From: Mycogone perniciosa
Lineage: Eukaryota; Ascomycota; Sordariomycetes; Hypocreales; Hypocreaceae
Direction of reading: 5' to 3'
DNA length: 64,000 nt
Assembly: GCA_025331125.1 (NCBI GenBank)
Contig: JAOALB010000121.1
Coordinates: 110,173-174,172 of the forward strand
Of the stretch, positions 53,917 to 64,000 are shown piece by piece. The notes under the pieces were generated by a model. It did not search any database, was not told the DNA's origin, and saw nothing but the letters and a program-made list of their open reading frames with translations. The translations under genes and the position numbers were made by a program. Each line of letters begins with the position of its first letter. Within the stretch, counting starts at the first letter, position 1.

Positions 53917-55149
53917 GTATATATGATGAGATGACACAAGGACAAAATGGCGTTTCTGTATTGTATACCATTAGATGCAATTTTGGGCAGTATTTTATGA
54001 GTACGACATAACCCATGTGCATGGGCGTCTTATCTATTTATGACTTCAGATCAGTTGATCTCTATCTTTATAGCCAGCCCATGTCGTTGCTAGATTATTA
54101 GAAGGGAAGTTGCCAGTAATCTGGGGGGTTTGGAGGCGTCCATGATCGCACTCTGCCGACGGAACAGGGTATTGACGAATCTTGTTCTTGCAGGTTGCGT
54201 GGCCTACGCCTTGGAAATTCACCACCACGAAATAAACATTACTTGCTGAGTATATGACACAGAAATCGCAAGCGAGCCACTCTAGAAGTCGCTGTGGGCA
54301 CGCGACTTGATCCTCGGTGGCACAATGGGCCGCCCGCCCGCCATGTTGTAAGCAGACTGCGACGTTCCCCAGTCGCAGCTAGATTACCTCAGACAGAGAG
54401 AAGGTGAATTGTCTCCCCAGTACAATATTACCTCAGCTAAATCTCGTATGTATCCTATCGTTGACGGCAATCTCGTCGAGATGTGCTTCACAGCAGTGTA
54501 CTGGTCGCAGATACCAGTTTTAAGTCAACGAACCCGTGCCCCGCCGGGCTCTTTTCTTGAGTTAGATATCGCTGAGAATCGCACTGCAACATCAGAAGTG
54601 TCGTGAGCAGAAAGTGCTCGTACACAGAGGACTAGCTAATGTCAACCTCAGGAATAGGAACAGTCATACAGCAACATCAACAACAGCCGAATTTGTTATC
54701 AATGACGAATTAGTCGTCATCATGTGGAAGGGTTCGTACAAGAACAAGCTAGTTCTAATTTCTTTTAGGAAATTCTTGATATATTTAAACAACAGCTTTT
54801 CCCAACAAACTTGGGATCAGTAGAAGAGCATAAATTCAATCGTTTCCCTAGTTATCGATGTGCCATCATAGAGTTGATTTGTGATTGATAGCTATCAATT
54901 TCAACGATGTTAACTCTTAATCGGTCACAACCTATTTACCATTGTCTGTTCAAGCACTCGCTCCATAGAATTAAGTTTCTTTCTAGTATAGATATATGAC
55001 GATCCGGGTTGATTCTTAAGGGATAAACCGAGATTCGTGGGTTTATATTAACAGAGAGGTGATACACAATGGGTGGAAAGGAGAGAATAAGGATCCAAGG
55101 GGAAGGAACGGAAAGGAAATAGAAGGATACGCATTTATGCGTATCAAAA
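53917..55149. other. Intergenic border of the AT-rich block
   Basis: No gene is seen. Composition shifts from balanced to AT-rich at about 55,150. A perfect inverted repeat of 9 bp with a 2-bp spacer (GATACGCAT / ATGCGTATC) lies at 55126-55145, just before that shift. Confidence 0.45.
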
Positions 55150-56173
55150 GGTTAGGGATAAATATTAAGTAAGGTAATATAGTTATAATTCTATAAATAA
55201 GTGGTTCTAGTAAATGAAATTGGTTAATAACTATTAAAATAATTATATTAAATAATTAATAAGTTAATTATATATATATATAGAAAAGGAATTTATTTAT
55301 TATAATTAATATTCAGGTAAATATTTATATATTTTAAAATAAGAAGTATTTAAATAATTAGTTTTAAAAATATAGTAAATATATTTATATTAATTATTTA
55401 TATAATAATATAATCGTTATATTAAACCTATATATATTTTTATAAAGTCTTTTTTTAATATTATAAAGAGATTTTGTTTTAATATTATAAAGAATAAAGG
55501 TAATTATTTTACTATATATAAGGAATTAATAAAATTAATAAAATTAAACTTTAAATATATAATAAATATAACCCTTTATAGTAGTTAATAATAAAACACT
55601 ATATAATTATTTATTTAAAGTTAAAAAGTAAAGGGATAAAAAAAAGAATTATTTAGCTATATATATTAATTAATAAAATAGTATTATATATATATATATA
55701 TATATATATAGGCCTAGGGCTTATATACTATACCTAATATATCTATATTTATATTAATTAGTTTAGGAAATATAGGGAATTATAATACTAAGCTTAATAT
55801 AGTTAAGGTTCTTTTTATTAAGGTTAACCTATAATATAATCTTTATAATAATTATATATTATTATATTAAAAGACGAGAAGCTTTAAAGCTTTTATAATA
55901 TTATATAGGCTAGAATATATATACAAAAGTAACTATACTCTTTAAAAATATAAAACTTTAAAGACTAATAAATTACTACTATTATATTTAACTATTAATT
56001 TCTAGTTTATTATTAGTTTATTAATATTTATTTCTTTTTTAAATAAATGCTTTTTAACCTTTTTTACTTTTTTTTAAAAATTGCAGCCTTTTATTTAATT
56101 TATTTACTTTAAAAAAGATCTTTAATATATTAATTTCTTTTAATAGTTTTTTTAGTAAAAGTAAAAAGATTAT
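55150..56173. repeat. AT-rich DNA outside the LTR element
   Basis: This is nearly pure A/T with a (TA)n run at about 55684-55710. It lies upstream of the 5' LTR and so is not part of that element; it is probably an older mutated repeat into which the element inserted. No coding traces are seen. Confidence 0.6.
56169..56173. repeat. Target-site duplication, left copy (ATTAT)
   Basis: ATTAT directly precedes the 5' LTR; the same 5 bp directly follow the 3' LTR at 62773-62777. Five base pairs is the usual duplication size for LTR retrotransposon integrases. In AT-rich DNA a chance match is not negligible. Confidence 0.75.
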
Positions 56174-56335
56174 TGTTACAGCACTAAACCTGCCCTTTAA
56201 TAACTTATCAGCATTATATATATCCTTATATAATGGCTTAGTCCTACTCCTTTAAACTATATCTTTATAGCTTCTTGCCTTATTTAAAGCATAATAAAGA
56301 TATTACTTTAACCTGCTATTCTATATACTGTAATA
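56174..56335 (+). repeat. 5' LTR, 162 bp
   Basis: It starts TGTTACAGCACTAAACC and ends ACTGTAATA. It retains more C and G than the 3' copy at the first positions (for example TGTTACAG against TATTATAG). Confidence 0.88.
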
Positions 56336-59300
56336 GTTTATACCTTCTTATAATAACTGCGCTGTTACCTTTAGCCTTTAACTTTACTTAAAAAGAATTA
56401 ATAAAGTTATTAACAGCCTAGTTGCAATACTATAAAAAGCCCTATATCTTATAGGAAATTCACTAATCCTTAACTATAGCAAGACTTTAAGCCTAAAAGC
56501 CTATATCCCTATAGTAAAGAATATACTTTAGCCTAGCTCTTTAGCCTATACTTAATTCTTTAATTTACATTTAACTTAAAAATATTAAAATAAAAATAAA
56601 AGGCATAAAAGGGGACTTTAATTAAAGAATAAAGCTCGCTAATTATTTCTGCGACTAGCCTTATATTTATGCTATTTTAAAAGCTTATAATAATATTTAT
56701 AATTTAACTTTATAGCTTTAAATATTAAAATTTAAACAATCTTTTAATATTATTTTTAATTACTTTTAGAATTAAAAGTATAACTTTAGTATAGCTTTAA
56801 AATAAAAGGAGTTTAAAAATACTACTATTATTAAAAACCTAAAGCTTATTTAATATAAAGTTTAAAGTTAAAGTAATATAATTAATAAACTTATTAAAGT
56901 TAAAAGTAATAATATCTTTAAGCATTAAATTAATAACATTAAAAATAAATTTAATATTAAAAGTAAAAATATAAAAACTTATTAATAAAAGTATATAAAT
57001 TAATATTTTATTATATTATATAATATTATAATTAATATTAAATATTTTAATACTTTCAATAAATATATTTTTTATATTAATAGTTAATTAAACAGTAATA
57101 TTTATAATTTAATATAAAAGGTATTTAATTATATTATAATAAAAAAGGATAACTACATAATATAAAAATAAAGAAATAGTAAAACTTTTATTTAATTTTT
57201 AAACTTATAGTATAAAACTTTTAACTTTTCGCAATCTGCTATTTAAAAGTTTAATACCTATTATATAGTAAATAAACTATTTTAAAACTTTATTATTAAA
57301 TTCTATAAACTCATAGCTTAAATTAATAAAATTAATACTTAAAAGGTTAATGCCTTTTACTTTAATGTATTTAAAGAGATAGCTATTACTTTTATTAATA
57401 AAAGTAATGAATTTATAAATAAAGATAATTAATCTATTTAACAAACTTTTAATTAAAAAGTTTATAATGACTTTAAAGAGTAAACTTATTATATTAAATT
57501 TGAAAGTAATTATAAGTTTAAAAATTTAAATAATAACTATACTTTTTAATAAACCTTACTTTAAAATAAATTAAACCTTTTAAAGTAAAAAGATATAGGC
57601 AATTTTATATAGTTAAATGTTATATCTTTTACTTTATAATATAAAAAATGTTAATAACTATATAATTTATACTATTACTATAGCAGCTAATATATAATTA
57701 AAAATTATATAAAAAAGTAGAAAGTTAATACTATAAAACCTTAAACTTTATAGGGATATAGTGGCAGCTTTTTAGGATATAGAATATATTAAAGTAATAG
57801 TATTATAGCGCTTTAACGCAGGGTATATATTTTAAGTGAAAGAAAAAGTATACGAATACTATAAATTCCTACTCCTTAATTTTTATAGTATTAGCATTTT
57901 TTAGTTTAAAGAAATAATTTATTATACTATAGAAACTTATTTTTATAGTCTATAAATAAAACTAGCTTTATTAAAGGATTAGTTACCTTTAGCGATATAT
58001 TTGCCTATAAAAATATAACTTTTAATATAAAAAGGTAAAGAAAAGAATAGCCTTTGAATTATATTATATTAAAAAGTGCAATAAAATATTAAAATAGCTT
58101 ATAAATCTAATACCTTTATAAATATAATAAATTATTATTAATAATAAACTATTAATTTTAAATACTATAAATAGTAAATTACTATTTATTTATATTCTAT
58201 TATTCTTTATATATTTATTAATAACTATATTAACTTTTATTAATAGTAGCTATTTAATATAAAGCTTTATAAATTAATATTTTCGTTAAAAGTCCTGAAT
58301 CTTAATAATATAATTATTTAAATTAAAAAGTTTTATTTTAATTAATAGTAAAGCAGTAATATAGTGTATTAATTATATAATTTTAAATATAAAAATAAAG
58401 GAATATAAAAAGCTATATATATTTTTTATTATTAATCTTTTAAATTAAAACCCTTTTATCTTTAAAATACTATAGCTATAGTAATATAATTTTAATATTA
58501 ACTAGCCTATATTAATAGTTACTTTTAATTTATAATACTATTTAATAAATTATTACCTTTAAATTTATATTATATTGATAATTTTTAATTTAATAACTAT
58601 TTTATATAATATTAATATTTTAAATAAACCTTTAAGGTTAATATTTTATATTATTAATAAGAAATAAAATAATATATTAAAAAGGATAAAAAAGAAAGTT
58701 AAAAAAAGGTTAGGTTTTAAGCCTATATTAAAAGTATATTAAAGGAGATAATACTGTAATAAAGAGAAAGGGACTTATATATTAACCTTATATTAATATT
58801 AAAGTAAAATTACTATTATATTTATTAATTTAATAACTATAAAGGATTAAAGATTGAAGTATAAATAATTTTAAATAAGCTTTTAATATTAGTTTTTATA
58901 ATACTTATAAGTTATAGCTATTAATATTTATATTAATATAACCTAATAAGACTCTTTGAATTAAATATATTAATATTTAATAAGCCTATAGCGGTAGTAT
59001 TATATAAATAATTTAACCTAATAACTATTTAAATATCTGCTATAATATTATTTATTTAATTTTATAAGAACTTATTTGCTTAGGATATAAAATTAATTTA
59101 AATAGATTTAATAAAAAATATATAAAAGTAAAAATATAAAGTATTTTAATTATTAAAGCTTAATACAAATACTTTTATAAATATATTATAAAAATAAAGT
59201 AGTTTTATAATAATATAAATATTAATCCTTTAAGCTTTTTATAAATCTTTTATATATTATTATAGTAAAAAGTACCTTTAAAGGATATTAAAGTTTAATA

Positions 59301-62300
59301 TTAATAAGCTTATAAAAGTAAAGTTAAAATTAATAAAAAGTAATATTTAAAAGAAACCTTTTAATTAAGTATAAAATAAAATTATTAACTTCCTTTTATA
59401 ATTAATAAATAAACTTCTTTTTAAAAAATTATTAAACTATAAAATTAAACTTTTATTAAAAAAGGAATTACTATATTAAAAAAACTATTTAATATTATTA
59501 AATAAACTTTAAATTATAGAAAAGATAGCTAAATAGAAATTTAATTAAAGGATTTATTAAAGAATCTAAAGCAAAATATACTGCCCTTTTACTTTTTACT
59601 ATAAAATTTAAAAGAGGCATTTATATTTATTAAAACTATTAAAGCTTTAATAATATTACTATAAAAAGTTATTATTTATTATTATTAATTTAAGAAATAT
59701 TTAATATTTTATATAATATTAGATTTTATATTAAGCTAGATATAATAGCTGCCTTTAATAAAGATAAAATTATTAAAGGATATAAATAAAAGATAGCTTT
59801 TATAATTTAATTTAAGCTATTTAAAACTTTTATTATACCTTTTAGCCTTTATAATACTTTATCCTTTTTTTAATATTATATTAACTATACTTTATATAAT
59901 TTATTTAATAAAATTTATATAGTTTATTTTAATAATATTTTATTTTATTTAACGTTATAAATAGAATATTAATAATATATATAAAGAAATATAAATAAAT
60001 TAATTTATATAAATCGTTAAGTTAATATTAAAAAATCTAAATTTAAAATAATAAAAATAAAATATTTTAATTTAATTATTATAAATAATAGTATTAAAAT
60101 AAACTTTAAAAAAGTAACTGTAATTATAAATTAAAAAAGGCTTTTAAACCTCTATAAACTTTAATATTTCTTAAACATTGCGAATTTCTATTAATAGTTT
60201 ATTAAAGACTTTTTTAATATTTATAAACCTTTAAATAGCCTTTTAAGAACAAATATATTATAGAATTAAATAAAACTTTATATTATTGCATTCAACTATT
60301 TTAAAACTTAATTTATAACTGCCTTAACTTTTACTTTTTTTAATTATAATAAAGAAATAGTTTTAAAAATAAATACTTTAAATTAAGGATTTAATAGTAT
60401 ACTTTTTTAATATAATATGAATAATATCCTGCAATTAATAATATATTTTTAATAAAGTATTTATTTATTAAATGCAATTATAAAATTTATAATAAAAAAC
60501 AGTTAACTTTTATTAAATTATTGAGAAAATAATACTTTAAGCTTTAAAATATAAAATATAAATTTAAAATTATTATAGGCTGTAAAGATTTAAAATACTT
60601 TATAATTATTAAAGGATTAGATTAAAGATAAATTTATTAATTTAAGTTTTTATTTTAATATAATTTTTAAATTATTTATTAATTTAAGTTAAAAGCAGTA
60701 AAGTTTAATATATTAAGTAAAAGATTTTGAAATATTTTAGTAAAGTTAAATTAAAATAATAGTTAATTAAAAGAGAAAAAAGACTTTACTTTTAAAAAGC
60801 TACTTTAACCTTTATACTTATATTAATAGTATAGGAAATATAAATAATAAAAACCTTTTTTTTATAATAATTAATACTTTAATTTTAAATTTAAAGATAT
60901 TAATTAATAAAATAATTAATAAAGCCAATAAAATACTAAATATAGTAAACATTATAATATAAGTACTTTAAAACTTAATTATTTAATAATAGCTTAAAAA
61001 TATTTAAAGTAACTTAAAGGCAGCTAGATAAAACTTTTAAATTTATAGTAATTAAATATATTACTAGAAATAACTTTTCCTTTTATTAATAAATAAAGTA
61101 AAAATATAAATTATATATTAAATATACTTTTTTAAGCTAAAAGGATATTTAAAATAAATAAAAACGCTAAACCTTTTTAACTATATATAGTAATATCTAT
61201 AAATATTAATTAATATTAATACTTTTATTAAAGGTTATAACCTATACTTTTAATTAAAGTTAAATAGGTCTACTCCTTTAAAACTCTTAAAACTATTATT
61301 AGTATTATTTTAGGCTTAAAGTAATATCTTAATAGATTATATTATACTATTACTTAACTGTAATTAATAAAGCTTAATTTATAAAAATATCCTTATAATA
61401 GTATACTGCTTAATAAAGATATATTACTTTATTGCTATTTATATACTTAATATTAAAAAGTTTATTAATACTTTTATTTTAAATATTTAGATTTTATATA
61501 AAGCTTTAAAAATAATTATATTAAATTATAGTATTTAGTTTATATTTGAGGTTTAAAAGCAGCTGTTTTAATACTTTAAAATCTACTTTAAATATTCTTT
61601 AGCCTATTATTTAAAAACTAATAGCTAAATTAAATAGTTAAATATAAAAGTAAAGTAGTATTTTAAGCAGTTTATAAGTTTTTATTAAAATAATTAAATA
61701 AACTAGTTATTATTCGCGGTATTTATTTAATATAATTAAATATTTAAAATAATAAAAACTTTATTATTTTTTATAAATTATAGTTTTTATTTATGCTTAA
61801 AGGTTAAGCCTTTAAACCCTTGCCTGCTAAACTTATTTATTACTTAAAAGAGGAGTTTCTATAAAGTAAATATTATAGTTAAGCATTTTTAATAAATTTT
61901 AAATTAATTAAAAGCCTTTATAATATAATTAAGTGCTTAATATAAAGCTGCAGTTAATATATTAAAGGGAAACTTATATTAATTTATAGTTAATAAAAAG
62001 GTATAGTTAAAGAGTAAATACTTTCAAATAAACTGCCTAATAAAAAAGGGAGACAATAAATAGGTAGGCTTATATAAAATCTTTAATATATACCTTTAAG
62101 CCTACTGACTTAAACTCTTTAACTATATCTGCATTTTCCCTATATTTTATAACTTTCTTTTTAAACTATTAGCAGTTAATAAAGTAAATTAATAAATATA
62201 TTTATTAGGATAAAATACTATTAATAAATAAAAGAATAAAAATATATAAAAATAAATCTTTAAAAGAGATAATAAAATAAATAAAGTAATAAAAAAGTAG

Positions 62301-62595
62301 GAATTTAATAATATCTTTAACTGCTATAATAAAAATAGCCTATATTATTATATAGCCTAAAAACACTATATATTAAGCTAGTAACTTATAAAAGACTTGA
62401 AAGATAAAACACTACCTTTTTAAAATACTATATAAAAAACCCTAATAAGCCTAGCCTGCCTGCCTAAATTAAAAAAAGGAAAATAATAAATTAGCCAGAC
62501 CTATAATACAGCAGCCACTTATAATAGAATTAATATAATAAAAGGATTAGAATATATATAGTCTTAAAATAGCTATTTAAAGGCAAATAGAGTTT

Positions 62596-62607
62596 AAAAG
62601 GGGGGGG
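62596..62607 (+). other. Polypurine tract of the LTR element
   Basis: AAAAGGGGGGGG sits three bases before the 3' LTR, where plus-strand DNA synthesis of a retroelement is primed. It is the only long G run in the AT-rich block apart from the one at the window end. Confidence 0.8.
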
Positions 62608-62610
62608 TAC

Positions 62611-62772
62611 TATTATAGTATTAAACCTGCCCTTTAATAACTTATTAGTATTATATATATCCTTATATAATAGCTTGGTGCTACTCCTTTAAACTATATC
62701 TTTATAGCTTTTTGCTTTATTTAAGGTATAATAAAGATATTACCTTAACCCGCTATTCTATATACTATAATA
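62611..62772 (+). repeat. 3' LTR, 162 bp
   Basis: It starts TATTATAGTATTAAACC and ends ACTATAATA; equal in length to the 5' LTR, about 90% identical by eye. It is followed by the right target duplication. Confidence 0.88.
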
Positions 62773-62777
62773 ATTAT
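62773..62777. repeat. Target-site duplication, right copy (ATTAT)
   Basis: Matches 56169-56173 exactly. Confidence 0.75.
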
Positions 62778-64000
62778 TAAAGTTGAAAATGCCTTTAATA
62801 GTAAAAGTTCAGACGGCTTGTTTGTATCCGGAAATTGTGGTCTTGGCCCACTATATTTGATAATTGCCTTATCGGGGAATTTTCGGCCCCTTTATCCCTC
62901 GCTGCTTTTGCGTCGGCCATAAAAAGACCGGCCCTTCTCTCTTTTGCTATATACCTCTTATATTATTATTTCCTCCCTTTTATTCCGCTCTTATATAATT
63001 AGCCTTCTAACTATATATCTTGCAACTGCATTATAGTTTTCGCAATAGATAAGAAATATAATTGCACCTGCACTTAATCCAGCGCTTCAACTATACCCTC
63101 TTTACTATAATAGTACCCTGAATTGGTTTATGTCCAGAAACTTGCTTAATATTTTATAGGACTAACTCTCCCCCACTAACCTCTATCCACGTTTTATTAT
63201 AAGCGGAAAGATTGCTGCTGATGCGGGTTGGATGCCTTCGATAAATTGTTTAAAATTACCCAAAAAGGCAAAAATCTATTATAAGCAATGCCTATATATA
63301 GAAAAAGGGGATAGATATGGATACTGGCGTTATACAGTGGCGTTAACCTTATATCTGCCTCTTTATCGCAATACTGGATGCTTTACTAAGCTCTTAATAG
63401 GCCTCTGCAGTATAAATTTAACTTAGAGGGGAATAAAGGCAAGGCAGTGCTAGTTATAGGAAATTAACATTGTTATAAATAGAGCGGCACTCTAGTTTAC
63501 AGATACTCCGAGTATTTATCCAGGAAGGCGATCAACCTTTTAATGCAGACTTAACATCCCTATACGCAACAATTAGCCAGCCTAACTCACTATTTTCCTA
63601 GTTGTCTTATAAGGGAAATACAGAGACCTCTATTTACGCGATTTTCTTTAGGCCTATAGATTTTAGTCTATGCTAATTTAACCAATAAGTAGCGTATTCT
63701 TTAACCTGCCTGATATTGAATATATAGCTATACTAAAGGCGATTCCGATAATGCAAAGAATAAAGTATTAGTCTGTCTATTATACAGCCTCTAGCTTAAG
63801 CCATTTATCTAGCATTATAAAATAACTAAGGATAGGGCGATAATAGGTGAAATGCTGCCTAAATAGAGTATAAGCTCGGAGTAGCCGGCTTTAGGGCGTA
63901 AGGTTGTAGTTATTAGCTCCGCCCTCTGCCCTCTGCTTATTATTTTATAAAATGTAGACTTAGCCTTGCAAATAAGGAAAGAGTGGGGGAAGGGGGGGGG
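62778..64000. other. Probable part of a second retroelement, less AT-rich
   Basis: Composition is more balanced than inside the LTR element. Around 62818-62960 there is a promoter-like segment (CGGGGAATTTTCGGCCCC, then GGCCATAAAAAGACCGGCCC) of the kind found in fungal LTRs. The window ends in a long purine tract (63974-64000, ending in ten or so G), resembling the polypurine tract at 62596. If that is a second element, its 3' LTR starts just outside the window. The open stretch at 63232-63426 shows no recognisable domain. Confidence 0.4.
63974..64000 (+). other. Purine-only tract at the window end
   Basis: From 63974 to 64000 all bases are A or G except one T at 63984 and one at 63973, ending in a run of G. 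Candidate polypurine tract of an element that continues beyond the window. Confidence 0.45.

Larger units (their letters stand above)
56174..62772 (+). mobile_element. LTR retrotransposon, RIP-mutated, 6.6 kb
   Basis: Two direct repeats of 162 bp (56174-56335 and 62611-62772) flank 6,275 bp of extremely AT-rich DNA. The 5' repeat starts TGTTACAG and ends CTGTAATA, close to the canonical inverted TG...CA ends once a C-to-T change is allowed. A polypurine tract lies 3 bp before the 3' repeat on the plus strand, which sets the orientation, and a 5-bp duplication flanks the whole. The interior has stops in every frame and no gag or pol motif can be read, so Gypsy and Copia cannot be told apart; the length fits either. 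By eye the repeats differ at 16 of 162 positions, 15 of them transitions. Confidence 0.88.

Noticed and set aside
55684..55710. (TA)n run as a replication origin
   Set aside because: A simple microsatellite inside RIP-type AT-rich DNA; no further origin feature.
63232..63426. 64-codon open stretch near the window end
   Set aside because: It lies in probable retroelement DNA and shows no gag or pol motif.

Overview
The window looks like nuclear DNA of a filamentous ascomycete, most likely Eurotiales (Aspergillus/Penicillium relatives); the order is an inference. Supporting features are short GT-AG introns of about 50-120 bp, a fungal Egt1 ergothioneine synthase, a non-reducing polyketide synthase, large ankyrin-repeat families, LysM proteins, and a long AT-rich block whose repeats differ almost only by transitions, as expected from repeat-induced point mutation (RIP).

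Layout. 0.6-1.1 kb: a small DUF302-like protein. 3.4-21.8 kb: a same-strand (minus) family of F-box-like plus ankyrin-repeat genes. Three are open (3419-6031, 17847-19187, 19511-21205), one is split by a single TAA (15420-17570), and two are relics (about 6.6-7.6 kb and 21.6-21.8 kb). Inside this array lies a polyketide synthase with AT, PT, ACP, C-methyltransferase and terminal reductase domains (7739-13760). Its ketosynthase is only a frameshifted stump and no SAT domain is present.

23.2-34.4 kb: a compact block of intact genes: egt1 (11 exons), eIF2B alpha, a NECAP-like endocytic protein, a coiled-coil protein, a PflX-like radical SAM protein and an uncharacterised coiled-coil protein. 34.8-50.4 kb: a mixed block in which decayed genes outnumber intact ones. 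It holds a TPR fragment, a broken one-helix membrane protein, a triple-AAA+ CbxX-type ATPase with four in-frame stops, an aminoglycoside-phosphotransferase relic and a LysM protein with stops and frameshifts. Between them are a small secreted cysteine protein, a half-WW proline-rich protein and a conserved hypothetical. 50.6-53.9 kb: a type I membrane protein with a Ser/Thr stalk and a GT25-type glycosyltransferase.

55.2-62.8 kb: an extremely AT-rich block containing a complete but mutated LTR retrotransposon (56174-62772). It has two 162-bp LTRs, a polypurine tract before the 3' LTR and a perfect 5-bp target duplication. A second G-rich polypurine tract lies exactly at the window end and suggests another element continues outside.

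Overall, a conserved housekeeping core is flanked on both sides by accessory DNA. The paralogous ankyrin, LysM, AAA+ and kinase families there carry nonsense codons that are mostly explainable as C-to-T or G-to-A transitions. I did not recognise a wholly new defence or mobile system. The most unusual items are the ankyrin array interrupted by a headless polyketide synthase, the well-preserved architecture of the RIP-mutated LTR element, and the dispersed TACTCCGTA/TACGGAGTA motif.
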